This document shows positions 16,832 through 25,065 of a stretch of 64,000 nucleotides of DNA, one piece after another. How positions within the stretch are numbered: position 1 is the stretch's first letter; each line of letters starts with the position of its first letter. The position numbers and the translations under genes were made by a program. Origin of the DNA: Cupriavidus pampae (GTDB lineage Bacteria; Pseudomonadota; Gammaproteobacteria; Burkholderiales; Burkholderiaceae); the NCBI RefSeq assembly GCF_914271485.1, contig NZ_CAJZAG010000002.1, forward strand, positions 682,001 to 746,000. Reading direction: 5' to 3'. The notes beneath the pieces were generated by a model, which did not search any database, was not told where the DNA came from, and worked only from the letters and a program-made list of their open reading frames with translations.

Positions 16832-17536
16832 TCACCCAGCGAGGCCGACGCCGAGATACAGGTCCTTCACGGCGTCGTCGTGGCGGAACGCTTCGTTGGT
16901 GCCCGTGTAGACCACCTTGCCCTGCTCGATCAGGACATGCCGGTTAGCCAGCTGCATGCAGACTTCCAGATTCTGCTCCACGAGCAGAATCGGCACGCCC
17001 GCGGCCTTGATCACCTTGAGCTGCGCGACGATCTCCTCGACGATGACCGGTGCCAGACCTTCCACCGGTTCATCGAGCATCAGCAGGCGCGGATGATTCA
17101 TCAGCGCACGACCGATCGCGAGCATCTGCTGCTCTCCACCCGAGAGTTGCGCCCCGCCATTGCGCCGCCGCTCGTGCAGGCGCGGAAAGATGCGGTAGAC
17201 ATCCTCGAGCTGCCACGGTGACGCCTTTCTTGCCGCGAGCTTCAGGTTCTCCTCGACCGTCAGCAGCTTGAAAATGCCCCGGTGCTCCGGAACGAAACAC
17301 AAGCCTTCCGACGCCGTACGAAACGCCGGCTTGCCCGTGACATCCTTGCCGCGAAACATCACACGCCCGCCGCGCGGCGCCACGATCCCGGCGATCGCCT
17401 TCAGCGTTGTGGATTTGCCAGCGCCGTTTCGACCGAGCAGCGTGACGAGCTCGCCGTCGCCGACCGACAGCGAGACACCCTGTAGCACATGGCTCTTGCC
17501 GTAATAGCCGTGAAGATCCTGCACATCGAGCATCAT
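16832..17536 (-). CDS. Branched-chain/amide ABC transporter ATP-binding protein, LivF type
   Basis: This is a 234-residue ATPase. Walker A GRNGAGKST (35-43), signature LSGGEQQ, Walker B LLMLDEP and the H-loop are all canonical. Its start overlaps the LivG-type gene as ATGATG/TGA. With the LivG-like partner it energises the LivH/LivM-type permease. Confidence 0.93.
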   Translation of the reverse strand: MMLDVQDLHGYYGKSHVLQGVSLSVGDGELVTLLGRNGAGKSTTLKAIAGIVAPRGGRVMFRGKDVTGKPAFRTASEGLCFVPEHRGIFKLLTVEENLKLAARKASPWQLEDVYRIFPRLHERRRNGGAQLSGGEQQMLAIGRALMNHPRLLMLDEPVEGLAPVIVEEIVAQLKVIKAAGVPILLVEQNLEVCMQLANRHVLIEQGKVVYTGTNEAFRHDDAVKDLYLGVGLAG

Positions 17537-18300
17537 GCTTTGCCTCCGGTGATCATGTTGCCCAGATAGGCGGCCCGGACACGCGGATCGCCGCGCACGA
17601 TCGCGGGCGCGCCTTCCATCAGCACCTTGCCCTGCTGCATGACCGTGATGGTGTCGGAGATATCCATCACGATATCCATGTTGTGCTCGATCAGGACAAC
17701 CGTATGGTCCTGCACCAGACCGCGAATCAGCCGCTTCATCGCGCCGAGATCATCGACGCCCATGCCGGAGGTCGGCTCGTCGAGAAACACGGCGCGCGGG
17801 CGCGCGGCGAGTGCCATGCCCACCTCGAGCCGACGCTGCTGGCCATGCGAGAGCGCACCGGCCGCCGTATGCGCCACGCGCGACAGCTCCAGTCGGTCGA
17901 GCACCTGATCGACGATATCGGTACAGGCAAGATCTCCGGTCGGCAGACGCCAGCCGCTCATGGCTTTTCTGGGTGCGGTGCCGAGCGCGGCCAGCCGCAG
18001 GTTCTCCCGCACGGGCAGGCTCGGAAACAGGCTGGTCACCTGAAACGAGCGCGCGATGCCGCGCTGGACGCGCTGGTAATCGGTTTCCCCGGTGACATCC
18101 CTGCCCTCGAACACGATGCGCCCGGCACTGACCGGCCGCGTGCCGGTGAGCATATGGAACAGCGTGGTCTTGCCCGCACCGTTGGGGCCGATGACCGAAT
18201 GGATCGTCTTCGGCATGACGCGCAGATCCACACCACCAAGTGCCATGAACTTGCCGTACTGCTTGACGATGCCGGTTGCTTCCAGGATGGGTGTCGTCAT
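17533..18300 (-). CDS. Branched-chain/amide ABC transporter ATP-binding protein, LivG type
   Basis: This is a 255-residue ATPase starting at MTTPILEATGIV. Walker A GPNGAGKTT, signature LSHGQQRRLEVGMAL, Walker B AVFLDEPTSG and H-loop VLIEHNMD are present. The ATG overlaps the LivM-type stop (ATGA); the longer upstream frame lies within that gene. The C-terminal stretch ending in YLGNMITG is typical of LivG proteins. Confidence 0.93.
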   Translation of the reverse strand: MTTPILEATGIVKQYGKFMALGGVDLRVMPKTIHSVIGPNGAGKTTLFHMLTGTRPVSAGRIVFEGRDVTGETDYQRVQRGIARSFQVTSLFPSLPVRENLRLAALGTAPRKAMSGWRLPTGDLACTDIVDQVLDRLELSRVAHTAAGALSHGQQRRLEVGMALAARPRAVFLDEPTSGMGVDDLGAMKRLIRGLVQDHTVVLIEHNMDIVMDISDTITVMQQGKVLMEGAPAIVRGDPRVRAAYLGNMITGGKA

Positions 18301-19298
18301 GCGCGCTCCTCGTGAGTGGATGCGCTGCCTCGCAGGCCGCGCAAACGTGCCGCAATGGTCGAGCAGAGGCCCCACAGGCCGCGCTGCATGAAAAGGCTGA
18401 CGGCGATCAGCAGGAACCCCAGCAGCATCAGCCACCGCGGCCAGAGCGTCGACAGCCAGTCGGCGAGCAGGACATAGAATGCCGCGCCCAGCACCGAGGC
18501 AAAGATGTTGCCGGTGCCACCGATCACCGTCATGATCAGGATCATCTCGCTGGCGTGATAGTCGATATTGGCCAGCGGCGCGATTCCCGTCAGCATCGCG
18601 TGCAACGCGCCGGCCAGTCCCGTGACCGCGCCGGAAATCACGAATGCCAGCAGCTTGAACGCGCGAACGTTGTAGCCCACGGCGAGCGCGCGCTCTTCGT
18701 TGTCGCGAATGGCCAGCAGCGTCCGGCCGAGCACCGATTCCGTGACGCGCAGGACCAGCGCGAAGACGATCAGGAACAGCACCGCGACAAAGCCATAGAA
18801 CCTCCATGAGGAGGTCAGATCGACCAGCGAGTGGCCGCCGACAGCAATCGGTGGGCGCGGAATATCGAGCAAGCCGTTATCGCCGCCGGTGAGTGCCGGT
18901 ACCGTGTACGCGATGAAGTAGAACATCTGCGCGAACGCCAGCGTCAGCATCACGAAGTACGTGCCGCGCTGACGAATGGAGAACCATCCCACCAGCGCCG
19001 CGGCCAGCGCGCCGATCACCGCCGCCCCAACGAGCGCAAGCGGCATCGGCAGGCCGCCAAAGCGTGTCAAGGCAATCCCCACGGCATAGCTGCCGAGCCC
19101 AAAGAAGATGCCCTGGCCAAAGGACAGCAGGCCCGTGTAACCCAGCAACAGATTGCAGGCCATCGCCGCCATCGCGTAGATAAGGACTTCCGTCGCGAGC
19201 GTCCCCGAACGGATCAGCAGCGGGAGCAGCAACGTGACACCGAGAGCAAGCCACCAGTAGCGGTATCGAAAGAGCCAATTCGTGCCGGACATCGTCAT
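18297..19298 (-). CDS. Branched-chain/amide ABC transporter permease, LivM type
   Basis: This is a 333-residue integral membrane protein with about ten hydrophobic segments and the LivM landmarks NLLLGYTGLLSFGQG and RDNEERALAVGYNV (the coupling loop). GGGGAGGGG precedes the ATG at 19298, which overlaps the LivH-type stop as ATGA. The longer frame upstream belongs to the LivH gene region. Confidence 0.92.
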   Translation of the reverse strand: MTMSGTNWLFRYRYWWLALGVTLLLPLLIRSGTLATEVLIYAMAAMACNLLLGYTGLLSFGQGIFFGLGSYAVGIALTRFGGLPMPLALVGAAVIGALAAALVGWFSIRQRGTYFVMLTLAFAQMFYFIAYTVPALTGGDNGLLDIPRPPIAVGGHSLVDLTSSWRFYGFVAVLFLIVFALVLRVTESVLGRTLLAIRDNEERALAVGYNVRAFKLLAFVISGAVTGLAGALHAMLTGIAPLANIDYHASEMILIMTVIGGTGNIFASVLGAAFYVLLADWLSTLWPRWLMLLGFLLIAVSLFMQRGLWGLCSTIAARLRGLRGSASTHEERA

Positions 19299-20152
19299 CC
19301 CCTCCCCAGCAGACCATGCGGGCGCAGCAGCAGCACCGCGGCCATCGCCACATAAATCATCAGCCGCGCGCCTTCCGGCCAGAGCGTGCTCATCAGGCTC
19401 TGCACGATGCCGACGAGCAGCCCGCCCACCAATGCGCCGGTGAAGCTGCCCATCCCACCCACGACCACCACGATAAATGCGACGCCAAGCGCTTCCACGC
19501 CCATAAACGGCTCCGCGCCGCGAATGGGCGCGGCGAGCACGCCAGCGATGGCCGCAGTGCCAGCGCCCAGCGCGAACATCAGGCTGAACAGGCGAAACAC
19601 GTTGATGCCGAGCAGCGAGACCATCTCGGTGGATTCGCTGCCCGCGCGCACGGCACTGCCGATACGCGTGCCTTCGAGCAGCCACCACAGCGCCACCGCC
19701 AGCAGCGCCGTAAAGCCGATCACGAAGAGTCGATACTTCGGGTAGACGAAGTCGCCCCACATCACGACCCCTTGCAGAGCGTCGGGCGGCGGGACATCCA
19801 CGCCCAGCGGACCCCATCCCACGATGATGAGTTCCTGAACGGCAAGGGCAAGACCCACCGTGATGAGGATATGGAACTCGTGGGGCTGCGCGTAGACGTG
19901 GCGCAGCAAGACGATCTCGATAAGCCAGGCCAGGGCGCCGATGATTAGCGGCGCCAGCACAAGCGCCGCCCAGAAGTTCAGGCCGAACTGCAGCGCCTGG
20001 AAGCAGAGGTAGGCCCCCAGCGCGTAGAACGCGCCGTGCGCGAAGTTCACGAAGCGCAAGAGGCCGAAGACGATCGACAGCCCTACTGCCAGCAGGAAGT
20101 AGAGCATGCCGATGCCGACGCCGTTGATCACCTGCAGCAGATAAACGTTCAT
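19295..20152 (-). CDS. Branched-chain/amide ABC transporter permease, LivH type
   Basis: This is a 285-residue membrane protein (about eight hydrophobic segments) with LRFVNFAHGAFYALGAY near the N-terminus and the GGMGSFTGALVGGLLVG segment at the end, typical of LivH. It pairs with the LivM-type permease. A stem-loop in the 113-base gap to the upstream binding-protein gene may set relative expression. Confidence 0.92.
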   Translation of the reverse strand: MNVYLLQVINGVGIGMLYFLLAVGLSIVFGLLRFVNFAHGAFYALGAYLCFQALQFGLNFWAALVLAPLIIGALAWLIEIVLLRHVYAQPHEFHILITVGLALAVQELIIVGWGPLGVDVPPPDALQGVVMWGDFVYPKYRLFVIGFTALLAVALWWLLEGTRIGSAVRAGSESTEMVSLLGINVFRLFSLMFALGAGTAAIAGVLAAPIRGAEPFMGVEALGVAFIVVVVGGMGSFTGALVGGLLVGIVQSLMSTLWPEGARLMIYVAMAAVLLLRPHGLLGRG

Positions 20153-20233
20153 AAGCCGTACGGACGAATGAGGCCGCCGGACTGCCGGGGTACGATCCGC
20201 GCGGCCCGGTGCATCGGATTTGACGGGGAAGGC

Positions 20234-20254
20234 CCGCGGTCAGAACGACCGCGG
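20234..20254. promoter_or_regulatory. Intercistronic stem-loop between binding protein and permease genes
   Basis: The perfect 8-bp stem CCGCGGTC-AGAAC-GACCGCGG lies just after the binding-protein stop. With no T-run after it, it is more likely an mRNA-stabilising or partial-attenuation hairpin that keeps binding-protein mRNA above permease mRNA than a true terminator. Confidence 0.5.
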
Positions 20255-20265
20255 CTTCGCTCGGC

Positions 20266-21465
20266 TTAGGCCATCTTGCACTGCGTCTGGTCGAGCGGCA
20301 GGAACGCCTTGCCCACGCTCACGACTTCAGCGTAGTCGTCTTTGTCCTTCATCGCCGACTTCGCTTTGCCTTTCAGCAGGTAGTAGTTTTTCAGGACCTG
20401 ATGGTCGCCGGCCCGGATTTCCTCGGGGCCGGTCAGGCCCTCGTATTTCAGGCCTTCCAGTGCGGCAACGACGGCTTTGGGGTCGGCCGTGCCGGCCTTG
20501 ATCATGCCGTCGATCAGAATCTTCGTGCAGATGTACGAGCCCGCGAGGCTGTAGTTCGGGTTGGCCTTGAACTTGTCCTTCGCGCGCTTGACCAGGTCGC
20601 GGTTCAGCGGCGTATCCACATCGTGCCAGTACTGCGCGCCAAAGTAGACGCCTTCGCACAGGTCTGCGCCCAGCGACTCGAATTGCTCCAGTCCCGACGC
20701 CCACGCCACGAGGATCGTGGTGTTCTTCTTCATGCCGAAGCTCACGGCCTGCCGCAGCGTGTCCGACGATTGCGAGCCGAAATTCAGGATCAGCAGCACG
20801 TCCGGCTTGGCCGCCAGCGCATTGGTGAGGTATCCGCTGAACTCCTTCTCGGCCAGCGCGTGGTAGCTGTTGCCCACGTGCTCGATGCCCTTTTCCTTGA
20901 AGATGTTCTTGGCCGCGGAAAGCAGCCCGTCACCGAACACGTATTGCGGCGTGATCGTGTACCAGCGCTTTGCCTTCGGCATGGCTTCGATCAACGGACG
21001 CACGGTGCGCTCGATCGCCCCGTAGGTCGGCACGGACCAGCGGAATGTCGCGCGGTTGCAGTCCTTGCCGGTGATCTCGTCGGCGCCCGCGGTGGTAATG
21101 AAGACGCCACCGAGCTTTTCTGCTTCCTTGCCCATGGCAAGCGATTCCGAGGAGAGGATGCCGCCCGCGAAATAGCGCGCCGACTTCTGCTGCGCCAGTT
21201 CCTGGACTTTTCTGACCGCCGTGGCTGGCTTGCCTTCGGTGTCGAGCACGCTGTATTGCAGCGGACGGCCAAGCACCTTGCCGTACTGCTCCACCGCCAG
21301 CTTCATTCCCAGGTCTGCGAACTTGCCGTTCGCGGCGAAGGCACCGGACATCGGTACCGGACAGCCAAGCTCGATGGCTTCGTTTGCGGCAAAGGCGATG
21401 CGGGAGGTCACTACGCCTGGGACTGCCGACAGCGCAGCCAACTTCAGCAAATCACGACGGTGCAC
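20266..21465 (-). CDS. ABC transporter substrate-binding protein, branched-chain/amide type
   Basis: This is a 399-residue periplasmic binding protein of the Peripla_BP_6 family. The signal peptide begins MHRRDLLKLAALSAVP, a twin-arginine-like pattern (RRDLLK), so Tat export is possible. The mature part starts with IELGCPVPMSGAFAANG. GTG is the start, with GGAG 7 bases upstream. It is the first gene of the operon binding protein - LivH - LivM - LivG - LivF - M20 - M81. Members of this family bind branched-chain amino acids, amides, urea or aromatic acids; the two hydrolases point to an amide or ureido compound. Confidence 0.9.
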   Translation of the reverse strand: MHRRDLLKLAALSAVPGVVTSRIAFAANEAIELGCPVPMSGAFAANGKFADLGMKLAVEQYGKVLGRPLQYSVLDTEGKPATAVRKVQELAQQKSARYFAGGILSSESLAMGKEAEKLGGVFITTAGADEITGKDCNRATFRWSVPTYGAIERTVRPLIEAMPKAKRWYTITPQYVFGDGLLSAAKNIFKEKGIEHVGNSYHALAEKEFSGYLTNALAAKPDVLLILNFGSQSSDTLRQAVSFGMKKNTTILVAWASGLEQFESLGADLCEGVYFGAQYWHDVDTPLNRDLVKRAKDKFKANPNYSLAGSYICTKILIDGMIKAGTADPKAVVAALEGLKYEGLTGPEEIRAGDHQVLKNYYLLKGKAKSAMKDKDDYAEVVSVGKAFLPLDQTQCKMA

Positions 21466-21505
21466 GGCTCACTCCTCGATAGATGGGGGGATCGCGGGGT
21501 TTATC

Positions 21506-21525
21506 CTATTTATCATGATAAATAG
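21506..21525. promoter_or_regulatory. Perfect 20-bp palindrome, operator candidate for the FadR-type regulator
   Basis: CTATTTATCATGATAAATAG is a perfect dyad, 40 bases upstream of the binding-protein start and 112 bases upstream of the divergent GntR gene. Its AT-rich sequence stands out against the surrounding GC-rich DNA. It could control both directions. Confidence 0.75.
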
Positions 21526-21637
21526 AATAGAATCATCTTAGGAGTGCTGGAAAGCGGTTGTCAATCAACCCGGTCTCAGGGTTTACGCACAGCCCTGAGC
21601 GGCCTACGCTCAACGCCACCCTCAACGAGGATTGACC

Positions 21638-22474
21638 ATGTCGACGATGTTTCGTGAGGCAAAGCAAGGCGCCATCGGCATCCGCAAGCAAAAGCGCGCG
21701 GATCTGGTTGCCGAAGAGCTGAAGCGATTGATTACGCAGCGCAACCTGCGGCCCGGGGACAAGCTGCCCCACGAGGTCAAGCTGCAGCAGATGTTTTCCG
21801 TCAGCAAGAGCACGATCCGGGAGGCCCTGAAGTCGCTCGAGGTACAGGGACTGATCAGCGTCTCCACCGGACCGGGCGGCGGCGGCACGATCGTGGAAGT
21901 GCCGCTGGATCGCACGTTCCAGCTCATGCAGAACTACCTGTTCTTCAAGGACGTCGGCATCGCCGACGTCTACACCATTCGGCGACTGCTGGAACCGGAA
22001 CTGGCCGCCGGGGCCGTGGCCCATCTGACCGAGGACGATTTCGCGGCGCTCGAACACACGATCGACCTCTGCGATCCGGCATCGAAGGCAGCGGCCGAGT
22101 CGAAGATGCTCGACCAACGCCAGGAAGACCTGACGTTCCACGACATCCTGGCGGCGGCTAATCCGAATCCGATGCTGCGGTTCTGCTGCGAACTGATCAA
22201 CGAGATGCTGCGCCAGCTGGTGGTCTTCGGCAACGAAACCCCTGCCTGCGAACACGAGCGTTTCGGGGCCGCGAACGTTTCCTTCCACCGCCGCATCCTC
22301 GAAGCGGCGCGCGCGCGAGATGCCGGCGAAGTACGAGCACTGATGTCCGCGCACATGGAAGAGTGCACGCATTACGTCACGCGCATGAACGGCCGGGTCC
22401 ATGGCCGACTGGTGCTCGACTCGGAGATGACCCGACGGACCTGGCTAAAGCCGAAAGAGTCCGACGAGTCTTAG
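21638..22474 (+). CDS. FadR-type GntR regulator with FCD domain
   Basis: This is a 278-residue regulator. The GntR winged helix is at about residues 15-80 (KRADLVAEELKRLI, LPHEVKLQQMFSVSKSTIREALKSLE, then a Gly-rich wing). An all-helical FCD domain follows, with the metal/ligand region HDILAAANPNPML and FHRRILEAARARDAGEVRALM. The ATG at 21638 has GAGGA 8 bases upstream. It is divergent from the ABC/hydrolase operon and most likely represses it through the adjacent 20-bp palindrome. Confidence 0.92.
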   Translation: MSTMFREAKQGAIGIRKQKRADLVAEELKRLITQRNLRPGDKLPHEVKLQQMFSVSKSTIREALKSLEVQGLISVSTGPGGGGTIVEVPLDRTFQLMQNYLFFKDVGIADVYTIRRLLEPELAAGAVAHLTEDDFAALEHTIDLCDPASKAAAESKMLDQRQEDLTFHDILAAANPNPMLRFCCELINEMLRQLVVFGNETPACEHERFGAANVSFHRRILEAARARDAGEVRALMSAHMEECTHYVTRMNGRVHGRLVLDSEMTRRTWLKPKESDES

Positions 22475-22484
22475 CAGGAAACGC

Positions 22485-23942
22485 TCAATCCTTATCCGCG
22501 ATCTTGTGCTCTTCGATCTTGGGCGGATTCTGCCAGCCGCCGCCCAGTGCGAGGAACAGGTTGATCTGGTCCATCGCCACCTGCGCGTCGGAGGCCGCCA
22601 GATTGGCGTCGTTGTTGGCCAGCGTGCGGTCGGCATCCAGGCTTTGGAGGTACGGCGAGCGGCCGGCTTGCCAGAGTTGGCGGTTCTGCCCTGCCGCGGC
22701 TTCTGACTTGTCGCGCGCGTTGCGCAGCGCGTCGTTGCGTTCGAGTTCGCGCGAGTACGACGACAGCGCGGTCTGGGTTTCGCGCAGGGCCTTCAATACC
22801 ACGCCGTCGAATTTGGCGAGCGAGCCATCGGCACCAGCTTCCGCGCCGTGGATGCGCGCGCGTACGCCGTTGGTCGGCAGGTTCCACGTGACGCCCGGGC
22901 CGACGCTCCAGTGCGCGGTCTGCCCTTGACCCAGATGGTCGAGAATGCCCGAGAAGCCGGCCGACGCGCCGATGCTGATCGACGGATAGAGATCGGCAGT
23001 GGCCACACCGATACGCGCCGTGGCATACGCGAGTTCGCGTTCGGCCTGACGTACGTCGGGGCGGCGCTTGAGCAGTGCCGCGCCATCGCCGATCGGCAGC
23101 GGCTGGCGCAGCTTCGGAATGGCCGTACAAGCCACTGCCGACGCATCGAGCGCGGTCGGCGGCTTGCCGATCATCACGGCAAGGCGATACGCCGACACTT
23201 CCTGCATGTCCTTGAACTTCGGCAGCGCGGCGCGCAAGGCATCGGCCTGCGCCTGCGCGCGCAGCACGTCGACCGGCTGGCCGCGGCCGGCATCCGACAG
23301 TCTCTTCGCCAGCTCGACGCCGCGCTCCTGCAGCGCCAGCTGATACTCGGCGACATGGAGTTCATGCGTGGCGGTGCAGCCCTGCACATAAGCGCGCACG
23401 GTTTCGGCCACCACGCCCACGCGGGCCTGATCGAGCGCGGCCTGGCTGGCCTGTGCATTGGCCAACGCGGCTTCGTCTGCGCGCGCGAGCTTGCCGAAGA
23501 AGTCGATCAGGTACGACACCTGAAAGCCCGTATCGCCGAAATTGAAGACCGGCACCTTGTCTTCATGCAGCAGCGGCTCCGCCGCGATGAGCCCGCGGGC
23601 CACGTCGGCGTGCACCGAACCCTGCACGAGATTCTCGGATTCCACCTCGTGATAGAGCGCGATCGCGCGGCGCAGGTTGGCCGCAGCCACGCGCAGATCC
23701 GTATTGGCGACCAGCGCCTGCTTCACGAAATCGTCGATGCGCGGATCGTCATAGAGACGCCACCAGTCATCGGGCACTGGTGCGATGGCAACCGCGGGGC
23801 TGTCGACGTCGAACGGACCGTTGGCGTTGGTATTGTTGACGACCGCGTTTTCCGGCACCTTGTAATCGGGGCCTACGGTCATGCATGCTGCCAGCATCGA
23901 CGACAGCAACACCGAGGCCAGAACATGAACGACGGGTTTCAC
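22485..23942 (-). CDS. Outer-membrane efflux lipoprotein, NodT/RND outer-membrane factor family
   Basis: This is a 485-residue TolC-like lipoprotein. The signal peptide ends in the lipobox LAAC, giving Cys20 as the lipidated residue, followed by MTVGPDYKVPE typical of NodT proteins. Two OEP repeats with long coiled-coil helices follow (LRVAAANLRRAIALYHEVESE; YATARIGVATADLYPSISIGAS). It is last in the minus-strand operon after the membrane fusion protein, whose stop overlaps its start, and would form the outer-membrane channel of the tripartite pump. Confidence 0.93.
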   Translation of the reverse strand: MKPVVHVLASVLLSSMLAACMTVGPDYKVPENAVVNNTNANGPFDVDSPAVAIAPVPDDWWRLYDDPRIDDFVKQALVANTDLRVAAANLRRAIALYHEVESENLVQGSVHADVARGLIAAEPLLHEDKVPVFNFGDTGFQVSYLIDFFGKLARADEAALANAQASQAALDQARVGVVAETVRAYVQGCTATHELHVAEYQLALQERGVELAKRLSDAGRGQPVDVLRAQAQADALRAALPKFKDMQEVSAYRLAVMIGKPPTALDASAVACTAIPKLRQPLPIGDGAALLKRRPDVRQAERELAYATARIGVATADLYPSISIGASAGFSGILDHLGQGQTAHWSVGPGVTWNLPTNGVRARIHGAEAGADGSLAKFDGVVLKALRETQTALSSYSRELERNDALRNARDKSEAAAGQNRQLWQAGRSPYLQSLDADRTLANNDANLAASDAQVAMDQINLFLALGGGWQNPPKIEEHKIADKD

Positions 23943-24856
23943 TTCGAGACTCCTGTTGCAGCCGGTTCGCGCGTGGCGACCTCGGCATTGTGACCATCGC
24001 GTATCGTCACCGTGACGGTGCGCCCCGCGATCAGGCGAATATCTTCCGGCATCGGCTCGAACACCACGCGTACCGGCACGCGCTGCGCCAGCCGCACCCA
24101 GTTGAAGGTCGGGTTCACGTTGGGCAGCAGATTGGCGCCCGTGGTGCGGTCGCGATCCTCGATACCGGCGGCAATGCTGAGCACGCGGCCATGCAGCACG
24201 CGCGACTCGCCCATGATGCGCATATCGACGGGCGAGCCGATATGGATGCCATGCAGCTTGGTTTCCTCGAAATACCCTTCCACGTGGTACGAGTTCACGT
24301 CGACCATGGCCAGCACCGGACGGCCGATGGTCGCGTAGTCGCCAAGGCGCGGCAGCTTGTCGTTGACGTAGCCATCCACCGGGCTGATCACGCGTGTGCG
24401 CTGCAGATTCAGCTTGGCCACGCCGATCGCGGCTTCCGCCTGCGCAAGGTTGGCTTCGTACTGCGCCACCTTGGCAAAGCCCTCTTCGACGACTTCCTTC
24501 GACACCACGTCCGACAGCGTCTGGCTACGCTTGGCTTCGCGACGCGCCTGCGCCAGGTTTGCGCGGATCGACGCGGCAGTGGCCTGGGACTGTTGCAGCG
24601 CCAGCGCAAAGCGGTCGGTATCGATCTCGAACAGCACGTCGCCCTGCTTCACGCGCTGATTGTCCTTGACGTTCACGCGCGTGATCAGCCCGGACACATC
24701 GGGTGCCACCTGCACGACGTCCGCGCGGATATGCCCGTCGCGCGTCCATGGCGCAATCGTGTAGTAGTCCCACAGATGCTTGGCGACGACCGCGCCGACC
24801 GCGACTACGATCAACGTGAGCACAACCGGACCGATGGAGGAGATTTTCAGTTTCAT
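23939..24856 (-). CDS. HlyD-family membrane fusion protein, AaeA-like
   Basis: This is a 305-residue periplasmic adaptor anchored by one N-terminal transmembrane helix (about 8-28), followed by the biotinyl-lipoyl-like half-motifs HIRADVVQVAPDVSGLI and RVISPVDGYV and a coiled-coil hairpin between them. It starts at MKLKISSIGP; the longer upstream frame overlaps the DUF1656 gene and is not used. The size and partners match AaeA of the p-hydroxybenzoate efflux system. Confidence 0.9.
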   Translation of the reverse strand: MKLKISSIGPVVLTLIVVAVGAVVAKHLWDYYTIAPWTRDGHIRADVVQVAPDVSGLITRVNVKDNQRVKQGDVLFEIDTDRFALALQQSQATAASIRANLAQARREAKRSQTLSDVVSKEVVEEGFAKVAQYEANLAQAEAAIGVAKLNLQRTRVISPVDGYVNDKLPRLGDYATIGRPVLAMVDVNSYHVEGYFEETKLHGIHIGSPVDMRIMGESRVLHGRVLSIAAGIEDRDRTTGANLLPNVNPTFNWVRLAQRVPVRVVFEPMPEDIRLIAGRTVTVTIRDGHNAEVATREPAATGVSK

Positions 24857-25065
24857 AGTTGGAACAACGGCGCGAAATAGACCACCCCACCGAGGATGAT
24901 CACGTAGAGCGCAAGATTGAACAGGGACCTGTGCCACACCAGCCTATAGAAGCCCACGCGCACGAACACCGCGCGCAACACCGACATGACGGCGAACGCG
25001 ATCAGCATCCAGAGCAGCAGGACGGGCACGAACACACCGTAGACGTTGATTTCACCGGGATTCAT
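24853..25065 (-). CDS. DUF1656 small membrane protein, AaeX-like
   Basis: This is a 70-residue protein with two hydrophobic helices (about 11-31 and 48-66) and the opening MNPGEINVYGVFVP seen in DUF1656/AaeX proteins, which are regularly encoded between AaeB-type and AaeA-type genes. The start overlaps the FUSC gene stop as ATGA and its stop overlaps the adaptor start. Exact role unknown. Confidence 0.88.
   Translation of the reverse strand: MNPGEINVYGVFVPVLLLWMLIAFAVMSVLRAVFVRVGFYRLVWHRSLFNLALYVIILGGVVYFAPLFQL

Noticed and set aside
17533-18807. Longer versions of LivG, LivM, SlcC, NirB, HipA and secretin starting inside upstream genes
   Set aside because: In each case the upstream extension lies within a neighbouring real gene, and the chosen start has an ATGA-type overlap or a good ribosome site and begins the conserved domain.
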